A DNA stretch of 64,000 nt, taken from NCBI RefSeq assembly GCF_002000245.1, contig NZ_MTCM01000001.1, forward strand, positions 868,001-932,000, written 5' to 3'. The DNA comes from Sphingobacterium sp. CZ-UAM. GTDB taxonomy: Bacteria; Bacteroidota; Bacteroidia; Sphingobacteriales; Sphingobacteriaceae. Numbering within the stretch: position 1 is the stretch's first letter; each line of letters starts with the position of its first letter. Under the pieces are notes generated by a model. That model searched no databases. It was not told the origin of the DNA and saw only the letters and a list, made by a program, of their open reading frames with translations. Shown here one piece after another: positions 33,357-41,429 of this stretch. A program made the position numbers and the translations under genes.

Positions 33357-35462
33357 CTATGCCAATACAGGCGTTAAATTTTTACGTTGGTAAACCTCAT
33401 TGATAAACTTGGTGGCTTCTTGAAGATAGCCCGTTGCAAAGCCTTCAGTTGGTTCGTTTTTACTGATTTGTAAAACAAGTTCTGGGAATGTTTGGCTAAA
33501 ATTATATTCTCCAGATTCCACAAAATGTGTTTGGAACTCGTTGATGACTGTATTTTGCGTGCTCGCGCTGATACCTTTATCTAATAGTAAAGCTTTCGCT
33601 GCCTGAACAAAGGCATTGTATGCATGATAAATAGCGTCAGAGAATTTCGCTTCCTGAAAGGTCTCGTTTGCCCATTGCAATTTTTCTTCTGCTTCATAGA
33701 TCAATGTTGCCACCAAATCGATCACCACTCCGGCACATTCGCCCACACCTATTGCTGTTTGGAAAGTCCCTTCATGGCCCCAATCCACAAATTCATCTTC
33801 AGCAAGCGTCGTCAGATCCGACAGCGGTTTTAATAGATTGTAAAAGTAATTTTTACCCTGTCTGTCGTAATAGGCATGGAAGTTCTCAGCGTCTTCAGCA
33901 TTCTTCTTGTAATCGTTTAGCACTAAATCAACGACATGCAATACCCGTTTGGTTGGTACTTTGATAATCCGTTCCGCTACTCTACCCTCGCCGTCACCGA
34001 TTGTACCGCCACCAAGCATAACCTGTGCAGCAGGTACGACCTTGCCATCTGCTTTAACCGAGCTGCCGTGGAAGCCAATATGTGCCAGTCCGTGTTGACC
34101 ACAGGAATTCATACAGCCGGAGATCTTAATTTTCAAATCCCTGTTGAAGACAAAATCCTGGTGAAATTCAGCGATATAGGATTCAATGACCCGGGCCATT
34201 TCGGTGCTATTGGAGATACCAAGGTTACAGGTGTCTGTCCCTGGGCATGTTGTTACATCCGCTGTACTATCAAAGCCGACCTGGGCTAGATCAAGTGATT
34301 TGAGCAATTGATATATATGCGGTAATGATTTCTCCGTGGCATATTTCAAGAGCAGGCTTTGGTTTTGGGTTATCCGTATGTCATCCGCAACGAGATTTTT
34401 TAATCCAGCGACCAATGCCCGCGCTTTATCAGTACCTATATCACCTGTTGAAACCCGTACATAGACACCATAATAACCTTCCTGCTTTTGTCCAAATGTA
34501 TTCGTATTCTTCCATATCTGATAGTTTAGATCTGTATCTAGGTCCAAGGCAGCTACCTGGCTGTCATCTGGAGGCAAGGGCTGTTCAATTTTCGTCCGGT
34601 CAATAGGGGAAGTCTTTACTTTTGTAGCGATTTTTTCCGCTTCGATTAAATTCAGTACCTCTTCCAGGCCAAGTTTTTGAATAAGATATTTAAAACGTGC
34701 TTTATTACGGTTGTTGCGTTCGCCATATCGGTCAAACACTCTTAGCGTCGCTTCTATATATGGGATAAGTTCATCTTCCGGAAGAAATTCATTTGTTAAA
34801 GACGCCAAAAATGGTTGCGACCCTAGTCCACCACCGAGCAGCACTTTAAAACCGCGCACTTCTACCCCATCAATATATTTCAATTTTGGAATAAAGCCCA
34901 AGTCATGGATATAGGAAAAAGCAGTATCCTCTGCACTTGCCGAAAACGACATCTTGAATTTTCTACCCATCTCCGCACAGACTGGATTACGTAGAAAGTA
35001 TTCAAATGTAGCCTGGGCGTAAGGTGAAACATCGAAGGGTTCTTTCGGATCAATACCCGAAGTTGGTGAAGCCGTTACGTTGCGAACAGTATTGCCACAG
35101 GCCTCCCTTAAGGTAATATCATCCTCGGCTAATTTTGACCAAAGTTCTGGTGTGCGATCCAGACTGACATAATGAATCTGAATATCCTGACGTGTAGTCA
35201 AGTGCAGGTTGCGGCTCGCGTACTCATCTGATATTGCCGCGATTTTGATCAATTGCTTAAAAGTAACTTTTCCAAATGGAAGTTTGATACGAACCATCTG
35301 AACCCCTGGTTGTCTTTGTCCATATACACCTCTGGCGAGACGCAGTGATCTAAATTTCTCATCAGCGATCTTACCTTCGTGAAATAATCGAATCTTTTTT
35401 TCAAGTTCAATAATCTCCTTTTCCACGACTGGATTTTCTAATTCTGTACGGAAGCTTTGCAT
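33357..35462 (-). CDS. Siroheme/[4Fe-4S] sulfite (or nitrite) reductase with C-terminal HEPN-like domain
   Basis: First gene of the operon, 701 residues. Residues about 40-560 form a complete siroheme reductase: substrate-binding half 1 VYGQRQPGVQMVRIKLPFG and NLHLTTRQDIQIHYV, the NTVRNVTASPTSGID loop (about 124-138), and the cluster/siroheme ligands C406-PGTDT-C412 and C450-MNS-C454. From the sulfate-assimilation context sulfite is the likely substrate, with ferredoxin as a likely donor because no CysJ flavoprotein is present; nitrite cannot be excluded. About 120 extra residues at the C-terminus (about 580-701, EAEEKLQWANETFQEAKFSDAIYHAYNAFVQAAKALL) form a helical domain resembling HEPN. 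Such a fusion is known by annotation in this group but its purpose is unclear. Confidence 0.9.
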   Translation of the reverse strand: MQSFRTELENPVVEKEIIELEKKIRLFHEGKIADEKFRSLRLARGVYGQRQPGVQMVRIKLPFGKVTFKQLIKIAAISDEYASRNLHLTTRQDIQIHYVSLDRTPELWSKLAEDDITLREACGNTVRNVTASPTSGIDPKEPFDVSPYAQATFEYFLRNPVCAEMGRKFKMSFSASAEDTAFSYIHDLGFIPKLKYIDGVEVRGFKVLLGGGLGSQPFLASLTNEFLPEDELIPYIEATLRVFDRYGERNNRNKARFKYLIQKLGLEEVLNLIEAEKIATKVKTSPIDRTKIEQPLPPDDSQVAALDLDTDLNYQIWKNTNTFGQKQEGYYGVYVRVSTGDIGTDKARALVAGLKNLVADDIRITQNQSLLLKYATEKSLPHIYQLLKSLDLAQVGFDSTADVTTCPGTDTCNLGISNSTEMARVIESYIAEFHQDFVFNRDLKIKISGCMNSCGQHGLAHIGFHGSSVKADGKVVPAAQVMLGGGTIGDGEGRVAERIIKVPTKRVLHVVDLVLNDYKKNAEDAENFHAYYDRQGKNYFYNLLKPLSDLTTLAEDEFVDWGHEGTFQTAIGVGECAGVVIDLVATLIYEAEEKLQWANETFQEAKFSDAIYHAYNAFVQAAKALLLDKGISASTQNTVINEFQTHFVESGEYNFSQTFPELVLQISKNEPTEGFATGYLQEATKFINEVYQRKNLTPVLA

Positions 35463-35505
35463 AAAACAAATAAAATCTATTGATTTAGTATTCTTTTCTC
35501 GATGT

Positions 35506-35513
35506 CAAATGTA
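35506..35513 (-). promoter_or_regulatory. Promoter -7 box for the sulfate-assimilation operon
   Basis: On the minus strand TACATTTG, an exact TAnnTTTG, 43 bases upstream of the reductase ATG. No TTG is apparent at -33, consistent with a promoter that needs an activator, but that is inference. Confidence 0.45.
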
Positions 35514-35555
35514 AAAATATTTTTTTAATATTCTATAATATCTACCAAATTAATA

Positions 35556-35563
35556 TATATTTG
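35556..35563 (+). promoter_or_regulatory. Promoter -7 box for the PstSCAB-like operon
   Basis: TATATTTG, exact TAnnTTTG, 35 bases upstream of the binding-protein ATG. It lies within the same 136-bp divergent region as the sulfate-operon box at 35506-35513, so one regulator could serve both. Confidence 0.45.
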
Positions 35564-35598
35564 CCCTATAAAATTTAATATACTAAACCTGTAGACTA

Positions 35599-36579
35599 AT
35601 GGGTGTAACGATAAATAGATATTTGATACTTCTGATTTTTAGCTTTATAACGGTATTTAAAGTCACATCCTGCGCTCCAAAGGTAAAGAATGGATATAGT
35701 AAAGAGCGTGGATTTGAAGGAAATATTTCATTATCCGGGGCCTTTGCCCTCTACCCGCTAGCGGTAATCTGGAGTGAAGATTTTAAAAAGATTCATCCAA
35801 ATGTGCGTTTTAATATATCTGCAGGTGGTGCGGGCAAAGGAATTGCCGATGTGCTAACAGGCATGGTAGACATTGGCCTTGTGTCAAGGGATCTACATGC
35901 CCAAGAGATAAAAAAAGGTGCAGTTCCCATTGTCGTTGCTAAAGATGCCGTGATTTGCACATTAAACCCCGGTAATCCGAATTATAAAGCGCTGTTGAAA
36001 AGAGGCTTAACACAAGAGGAACTTGCGGGTATTTTTGTCAGTAGAAAATTTAAGACATGGAATCAGATTGATTCTCAATTTACCGCAGATCCGATTAATG
36101 TGTATGTACGTTCGGATGCTGCAGGAGCTGCAGAAACCTGGGCCAAGTTTTTTGGACATAAACAGGAAGACCTACAAGGTGTTGGCATCTTCGGCGATCC
36201 GGGCATCGCCCAGGCCATTAAAGATGATGTATTTGGTATAGGTTTCAATAATATTAATTATGTCTATAATTTAAAGACAAACAAAGTATTTGATCGTATT
36301 GATGTGTTGCCATTGGATTTGAACAAAAATGGACAGATTGAAGCAGATGAGCAATTCTATGGGTCTTTATCAGACCTGACTGAAGCAGTTGCGACAGGCC
36401 GATACCCTGTTCCACCGGCCCGTGAGCTGACATTTGTTACACGGAATAAAACAGAGTCACTGCTCTTGAAGGAGTTTATCTCATTTGTGCTGCAAAAACA
36501 AGCGCAATCACAGCTGTTAAAAAATGGTTATGTGCCTTTAACTGAAACACTGATCAATAAAGAACTAAAAAAGTTATAA
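35599..36579 (+). CDS. PstS-like substrate-binding lipoprotein of an ABC importer
   Basis: Periplasmic binding protein of 326 residues with a signal and lipobox-like end (IFSFITVFKVTSC near residues 14-25). The body matches PstS-family proteins: ISLSGAFALYPLAVIWSEDFKKIHPNVRFNISAGGAGKGIADVLTGMVDIGLVSRDL (about 42-98). In phosphate-specific PstS the ligand loop reads R-x-D-G-S-G-T, using Ser and Thr; here the aligned stretch is YVRSDAAGAAETWAKF, with alanines in place of the hydroxyl residues. Together with its position, divergent from the sulfate-assimilation operon, this makes sulfate at least as likely a ligand as phosphate. Co-transcribed with the two permease genes and the ATPase. Confidence 0.85.
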   Translation: MGVTINRYLILLIFSFITVFKVTSCAPKVKNGYSKERGFEGNISLSGAFALYPLAVIWSEDFKKIHPNVRFNISAGGAGKGIADVLTGMVDIGLVSRDLHAQEIKKGAVPIVVAKDAVICTLNPGNPNYKALLKRGLTQEELAGIFVSRKFKTWNQIDSQFTADPINVYVRSDAAGAAETWAKFFGHKQEDLQGVGIFGDPGIAQAIKDDVFGIGFNNINYVYNLKTNKVFDRIDVLPLDLNKNGQIEADEQFYGSLSDLTEAVATGRYPVPPARELTFVTRNKTESLLLKEFISFVLQKQAQSQLLKNGYVPLTETLINKELKKL

Positions 36580-36580
36580 C

Positions 36581-37477
36581 ATGCTCAATATACGTCTAGT
36601 CAAGGATACTTTAGTAAAGCGCTCCACATTCATATTGCTGCTGATATCGCTGTCAGTTGTGCTGATTATTGCGGTTGGTTTAACCGTAAAATCCATCCCA
36701 TTGTTTGAATATAGCAATGTATTTCAGTTATTGACAGATAAGGTATGGGCGCCAATGAAGGGTTCATTTGGATTTCTGCCTTTTATCGCGGGTACGCTCG
36801 CTGTCACATTGATATCGCTGGCTATTGCAATACCACTGTGTATTTTGACAGCAGTCTATCTGACTGAATATGCTTCTGACGCATTGAAAAATATGATGCT
36901 GCCTCTTGTCAATGTTTTGGCAGCCATACCGCCGGTATTATATGGTGTTTGGGGCGTGTTATTTATAGTTCCCTTGATCCAGCTTTATATTGCTCCGGTT
37001 TTTGGTGTGGTGACATCAGGCTATTCGGTCTTAGCTGGGGGGATTGTATTGGCGGTCATGATTTTTCCGATTATGATTTCGATTATGGTTGAAGTGCTCC
37101 AAACAATTCCATATGAATTGAAAGCAGCTTCTTTGTCCTTGGGAGCAACGAAATGGGATACCATAAAACATGTTATTCTCAAAAAAGCCAAACCCGGTAT
37201 CATTGCCGCTATCGTCTTGTCTACCTCTCGGGCTTTTGGAGAGACGATTGCCGTATTAATGGTTTGTGGAAACGTGCCCAAGGTGCCTACATCTATATTT
37301 GACGCAGGGTATCCCATTCCGGCCTTAATCGCTAACAATTTTGGTGAGATGATGTCCATTCCACTTTATGAGTCTGCATTGATGTTTTCAGCACTATTGC
37401 TATTTGTCATCATATTTGTTTTCAATTTAATATCACGTCTGATATTGAGGCGTCTTGAAGGAGGTTTAGATGGATAA
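36581..37477 (+). CDS. PstC-like ABC transporter permease
   Basis: A 298-residue inner-membrane permease with about six helices. The start ATG lies one base after the binding-protein stop. Visible: the EAA-type loop ELKAASLSLGATKWDTIKHVILKKAKPGIIAAIVLSTSRAFGETIAVLMVCGN (about 180-232), the contact site for the ATPase, and LPLVNVLAAIPPVLYGVWGVLFIVPLIQL (about 100-130). Sequence class is PstC. It overlaps the next gene by 8 bases, indicating co-translation. Substrate as discussed for the binding protein: phosphate by family, sulfate by context. Confidence 0.92.
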   Translation: MLNIRLVKDTLVKRSTFILLLISLSVVLIIAVGLTVKSIPLFEYSNVFQLLTDKVWAPMKGSFGFLPFIAGTLAVTLISLAIAIPLCILTAVYLTEYASDALKNMMLPLVNVLAAIPPVLYGVWGVLFIVPLIQLYIAPVFGVVTSGYSVLAGGIVLAVMIFPIMISIMVEVLQTIPYELKAASLSLGATKWDTIKHVILKKAKPGIIAAIVLSTSRAFGETIAVLMVCGNVPKVPTSIFDAGYPIPALIANNFGEMMSIPLYESALMFSALLLFVIIFVFNLISRLILRRLEGGLDG

Positions 37478-38321
37478 TACCAAGAGAAGGTTATTGAGCG
37501 AAAAGATCGCAAAAGGCTTTATGCATTTATCGGGAATTACAGTAACTGCTTCGCTATTTTTCATTGTAGGCACGATACTTTATAAAGGTCTTCCCTATCT
37601 CAATTGGGAGATGGTTAGCCAGTTGCCCAAAGGTGGATTTTACATCGGCAAAGAAGGTGGAATTCTAAATGCCATATTAGGATCATTATACCTAGCGGGT
37701 GTAGCGACCGCTCTATCCGCTTTGATCGGCATTCCGATTTCGCTTTATCTCAATATTTATTTGGGGACAAAATCCCGAATAACGCAGTTCTCAAAACTTT
37801 TGTTTGATGTGCTTTATGGTGTTCCATCTATTGTTTATGGGGCTGTGGGTTTTGGGATTATGGTTTATTTTGGCATTAGGGCTTCCCTATTGGGTGGTAT
37901 CATCACGGTGACGTTATTAACGATCCCTATTGTCGTGCGCACAGTAGACGAGCTGATCAAAACGATTCCTGAAGACCTGAAAAATGTCACCCTTTCCTTG
38001 GGTACAACACGTTGGGAACTTGCAAAGGTCATGCTGCGGAGTATTCGTGCCGGACTATTGACAGCCATTCTATTGGCTTTCGGGAGAGCTATTGGTGATG
38101 TTGCTGGTGTATTATTGACAACTGGATTCAGCGACAATTTGCCCAAATATATTGACGAGCCCGCAGCAACACTTCCTTTGGCTATATTTTTTCAGCTAAG
38201 TAGTCCAATTCCTGAGGTACAGGGACGGGCATATGCTTCCGCCTTGGTTTTAACAATCATTATTTTAATTATCGTCGTATGCACGCATATCCTTCAATCG
38301 AAACAAAAGAATCGTCGTTAA
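37470..38321 (+). CDS. PstA-like ABC transporter permease
   Basis: Second permease, 283 residues, about six helices. ATG at 37470 overlaps the PstC-like gene by 8 bases. Family features: LLFDVLYGVPSIVYGAVGFGIMVYFG (about 111-136), and the EAA loop DLKNVTLSLGTTRWELAKVMLRSIRAGLLTAILLAFGRAIGDVAGVLLTTG (about 169-219), closely parallel to the PstC one. The end overlaps the ATPase gene by 43 bases, an unusually long overlap, although no good later start for the ATPase is available. Confidence 0.92.
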   Translation: MDNTKRRLLSEKIAKGFMHLSGITVTASLFFIVGTILYKGLPYLNWEMVSQLPKGGFYIGKEGGILNAILGSLYLAGVATALSALIGIPISLYLNIYLGTKSRITQFSKLLFDVLYGVPSIVYGAVGFGIMVYFGIRASLLGGIITVTLLTIPIVVRTVDELIKTIPEDLKNVTLSLGTTRWELAKVMLRSIRAGLLTAILLAFGRAIGDVAGVLLTTGFSDNLPKYIDEPAATLPLAIFFQLSSPIPEVQGRAYASALVLTIIILIIVVCTHILQSKQKNRR

Positions 38322-39088
38322 ACAGTCCTTTGACTGATCCTCACATTCAGATCAAGGATCTCAATGTATATATCGATGGGAGACATATTTTAAAGAATAT
38401 TAATCTTGCCCTACCCAATAATAGTGTAACCTCCATTATCGGCCCTTCAGGTTGTGGTAAAACCACGCTTTTGAAAACACTTAATCGACTGGTTGACGAT
38501 ACAAAAGGTGTCGAAATCACGGGGTCAGTACTTGTTAATGGTGAGGATATTTATGGTAAGGATGCCGAGGTAACACACATTCGTAAGAAAATGGGGCTAT
38601 TGTCCCAAAAGCCTTATCCGCTACCAATGTCTATCTACGATAATGTTGCTTATGGTCCGCGTATACATGGCATCAAGAATAAAAAAGAACTGGACAAGAT
38701 TGTGGAGACGCAGTTGCGGAATGTAGCCTTATGGGATGAGGTCAAAGACCGTTTGGGACAGTCTGCAAGCGGTCTTTCGATTGGACAGCAACAACGGCTC
38801 TGTTTGGCGAGGGGACTTGCAGTGGAGCCTGAAATTATACTCGGCGATGAATCGACTTCTGCATTGGATCCATTATCTACAGCAAAGATTGAAGAATTAT
38901 TGATCGAATTAAAACAGGATTATACCATTGTTCTGGTGACGCATATCTTGCGGCAGGCCCGGAGAGTATCGGACTATATCCTTTTTGTTTATGGAGGCGA
39001 AATCCTTGAATTTGGCCCTACTGAACAAGTGTTGTTAAATCCGCAGCATGAGATCACAAAACAATATGTAAAAGGTTTTATCTCTTGA
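38279..39088 (+). CDS. PstB-like ABC transporter ATP-binding protein
   Basis: ATPase subunit of the importer, 269 residues. Walker A GPSGCGKTT (about 58-66), Q-loop LLSQKPYPLPMSIYDNVAYGPRIHG (about 108-132), ABC signature LSIGQQQRLCLARGLAVEPEIILGDE (about 164-189, Walker B at its end) and H-loop LVTHILRQARRV. The Walker B line ends in D-E-S-T-S-A-L-D-P, the PstB form. The frame starts within the 3' end of the PstA-like gene. No phoU follows, unlike in most pst operons; a terminator follows instead. Confidence 0.94.
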   Translation: MHAYPSIETKESSLNSPLTDPHIQIKDLNVYIDGRHILKNINLALPNNSVTSIIGPSGCGKTTLLKTLNRLVDDTKGVEITGSVLVNGEDIYGKDAEVTHIRKKMGLLSQKPYPLPMSIYDNVAYGPRIHGIKNKKELDKIVETQLRNVALWDEVKDRLGQSASGLSIGQQQRLCLARGLAVEPEIILGDESTSALDPLSTAKIEELLIELKQDYTIVLVTHILRQARRVSDYILFVYGGEILEFGPTEQVLLNPQHEITKQYVKGFIS

Positions 39089-39112
39089 TAGAATTCCCCA
39101 TTCATTCTTAAT

Positions 39113-39160
39113 AAAAGTCGAAGATTTATACTGGATGGCTCTTCGACTTTTATTCTTTTA
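39113..39160 (+). terminator. Terminator after the PstSCAB-like operon
   Basis: AAAAGTCGAAGA (39113-39124) pairs perfectly with TCTTCGACTTTT (39140-39151), followed by TATTCTTTT. It also lies between this operon and the converging bshB1 and could act for both. Confidence 0.85.
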
Positions 39161-39178
39161 CAAGCTCTTGCCAATTCG

Positions 39179-39910
39179 TTATCTTAGGTCAAACAAGTCA
39201 TCGACCCCCAATATCTTTTTAGATGTAAACCCTTCAGCATACTTTGCCTGGATATAACGGCCAAACTCTCGCGCTCTGGCAGCAGTAGATTCCATAAAAT
39301 CTGGATTGGAGATGTACGTTTGTGGCTCGTCGGGATTGATATTTTCACCGGTATAAAATTGTGTTTTGTAGGCCAGGATTGACTTTTCCTTTACGGTATA
39401 GTAATCCGTAATATCAATGACCACGTCGGGTTTAATATAATAATCCTGCACAAACTGCAATACTAGCCGCGGGCGAAAAGCTTCTTGAGTCTGGTTATTA
39501 CTGTCTCTGGTCTCCACTTTTCTTAAGCCAGAAAGAAAGCAGGCTTCAGTGACAAGTTGCCCTGCCCTGCCATGATCGGGATGGCGATCTGTGATCGCAT
39601 TCGTGATGACGATTTCAGGCTGGTATTTTCTTATCGCAGTTATAATTGCCATTTTTTCCGCTATGGCATTTTCAAAAAATCCATCTCTCAGGCCAAGGTT
39701 CTCGCGTGCCGCCAATCCTAGGATAGCTGCTGCATCTTTTGCCTCTTGGGCTCTGGTTTCGGCTGTACCACGTGTACCCAGCTCACCTTGTGTCAGGTCT
39801 ACAATTCCTACTTTTTTTCCTTCGGCTACATATTTTGCCATTACTCCGCCGGCTCCTAATTCTGCGTCATCGGGATGTACGGCAATGACAAGTAAATCTA
39901 GTTTTAGCAT
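39179..39910 (-). CDS. bshB1: Bacillithiol biosynthesis deacetylase BshB1
   Basis: Zinc-dependent N-acetylglucosaminyl-malate deacetylase, the second step of bacillithiol synthesis. The 243-residue protein belongs to the PIG-L/LmbE family: AVHPDDAELGAGGVMAKYV (about 10-28) with the metal-binding H-P-D-D, VDLTQGELGTRGT (about 37-49), and the second metal motif ITDRHPDHGRAGQLV (about 106-120) with H-x-D-H. The start MLKLDLLVIAVHPDDAELG and the segment LGLRDGFFENA are those of BshB1 rather than of other PIG-L members. bshA and bshC are not adjacent. Confidence 0.94.
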   Translation of the reverse strand: MLKLDLLVIAVHPDDAELGAGGVMAKYVAEGKKVGIVDLTQGELGTRGTAETRAQEAKDAAAILGLAARENLGLRDGFFENAIAEKMAIITAIRKYQPEIVITNAITDRHPDHGRAGQLVTEACFLSGLRKVETRDSNNQTQEAFRPRLVLQFVQDYYIKPDVVIDITDYYTVKEKSILAYKTQFYTGENINPDEPQTYISNPDFMESTAARAREFGRYIQAKYAEGFTSKKILGVDDLFDLR

Positions 39911-40063
39911 ATTTATCTTTTTATTCTTTTTAAAGGCTCCAAGCTTAGCAAAATCGATTAAAACTTACAGTTCATCTGCTGTATTAACGGTCATCTTAAA
40001 GACAATCTATACATATGGGATGTACTGTTTGTGAGCCGAGGCCAAAGGTAGGAAGTTTGTGGC

Positions 40064-40555
40064 TTACTCCGCTAAAAGCCGCTCGATATTACGACAAATT
40101 TTACTTGACAATGGCGAAGTCGTGGGGTAATAGAAATCGACAACTTCCCCTTGTCTGTTGATTAGATATTTGTGGAAGTTCCAGGAAGGTTTGCTATTTA
40201 TATGGCCGTTCTCCGCTTTATTTGATAGAAAGCTGTATAAGGGAGTCGTATAGGTACCGATGACATGGCTACGTTTAAATACTGGAAAACTGACCTGTTG
40301 GTTTATCCTGCAGAAAGTCTCTAATGTAGTGCCTGTCAGGGGTTCCTGGTTCCGAAAATTGTTGGACGGAAATGCCAGTACCTCAAATCCCTTTTCCTTA
40401 TACTTCTGGTAGAGCTTTTCCAGCGATTTAAACTGCCTTGTGAACAGGCACTGACTTGCTGTATTGACGACCAACAAAACCTTTCCTTCAAAATCGCTAA
40501 GAGATTTCGTGGTTCCATTGAATTGCAAAGCATCAAAGTCATAGATCGTTTTCAT
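40064..40555 (-). CDS. Glutathione peroxidase family protein (thiol peroxidase)
   Basis: Cysteine-type peroxidase of the GPx family, 163 residues, thioredoxin fold. The peroxidatic Cys is in VNTASQCLFT (about 31-40); Gln and Trp of the active site are in EVLAFPSNNFRNQEP (about 67-81) and WNFHKYLINRQG (about 126-137). The usual FPCNQF motif, which provides the resolving Cys in many thioredoxin-dependent members, reads FPSNNF here. The electron donor is unknown; in an organism with bacillithiol and without evident glutathione the name glutathione peroxidase should be taken as a family label only. It is probably independent of bshB1, which lies about 150 bp downstream. Confidence 0.9.
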   Translation of the reverse strand: MKTIYDFDALQFNGTTKSLSDFEGKVLLVVNTASQCLFTRQFKSLEKLYQKYKEKGFEVLAFPSNNFRNQEPLTGTTLETFCRINQQVSFPVFKRSHVIGTYTTPLYSFLSNKAENGHINSKPSWNFHKYLINRQGEVVDFYYPTTSPLSSKICRNIERLLAE

Positions 40556-40643
40556 ATTGTTTTAATTTAGGTGCTACATGACGATCTCCATCCTCGCTCT
40601 TAAAATACCTTCGTAAATGATGTCTCTAGATATAAAGGAGCCC

Positions 40644-41279
40644 TTACATCACCGGTTTGGGTCTCGACTTCTCAAATTCACGGATAATATTTTCGATTTC
40701 AAAGTCCTCTTTTGGATCGTATGTTGATTTTAGATTATGCCCGAAAATTTTAGCAACCCCCTGGTAAAAAAATGCGGAGATTCCCCCTTTCATTTCCTTC
40801 ACCATTTCATAACCGGTATGACCTGTATAGCGGTCTATTAGTTTTATAAGGATTTTACCTTGGGAAATTGTCATGTTTTTAATTTCCCTATTAAACATTT
40901 GTTTCACATCATTCTCACAGCTCTCCACCAAGATCTCTTGTTCCTTTTTGTTGGACGTCATGGCTAGGTCACGATCTAACTTATCATACCTTTTTTGCGC
41001 ATAGATTGCATAGGGAAGCACCTTTAATACATTTCTTCTAAAGCGTAAATATTCCCGTCGGGCTTCCTCACTGGACCATACCCTTTTTCTGATAATAACC
41101 ACTTCAGGAATGGGAAACCAAGGTAATACCTCCCCCGAAGGCAAGGTTGTAGTCATATAATCAGTCACTGTCTCCTGGGCTCCTTCACCATACAATGGAA
41201 GAACAAGAGACTGAGTCTGTGCCATACCCGACAAAGTCCCAAGAAGAAAAAGCAACAAACCACCTACTATTGTCTTCAT
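40644..41279 (-). CDS. DUF4294 domain protein, exported
   Basis: A 211-residue protein of DUF4294, restricted to Bacteroidota and of unknown function. The N-terminus MKTIVGGLLLFLLGTLSGMAQ is a signal peptide ending in a likely cleavage site at A-Q. The core is LPWFPIPEVVIIRKRVWSSEEARREYLRFRRNVLKVLPYAIYAQKRYDKL (about 53-102), basic and helical, then KILIKLIDRYTGHTGYEMVKEMKGGISAFFYQGVAKIFGHNL (about 143-184). It ends in a charged tail. Divergent from the relA/spoT gene. Confidence 0.88.
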   Translation of the reverse strand: MKTIVGGLLLFLLGTLSGMAQTQSLVLPLYGEGAQETVTDYMTTTLPSGEVLPWFPIPEVVIIRKRVWSSEEARREYLRFRRNVLKVLPYAIYAQKRYDKLDRDLAMTSNKKEQEILVESCENDVKQMFNREIKNMTISQGKILIKLIDRYTGHTGYEMVKEMKGGISAFFYQGVAKIFGHNLKSTYDPKEDFEIENIIREFEKSRPKPVM

Positions 41280-41429
41280 CTGAATGACTGGATAACTCTT
41301 TTAATTTGTCAATGCTATTATATTTTGGTAAATTTATTACAAAATAAGTTAGCTTGATAATCGTATTCGAAATACATTAACTAAATTAAACAAAAATACT
41401 CAAAAAAACATCATTTACCTGCAACGTTT

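Noticed and set aside
39591..40034. 147-codon plus-strand frame over bshB1
   Set aside because: It lies opposite a secure bshB1 gene and has low-complexity composition typical of an antisense shadow.
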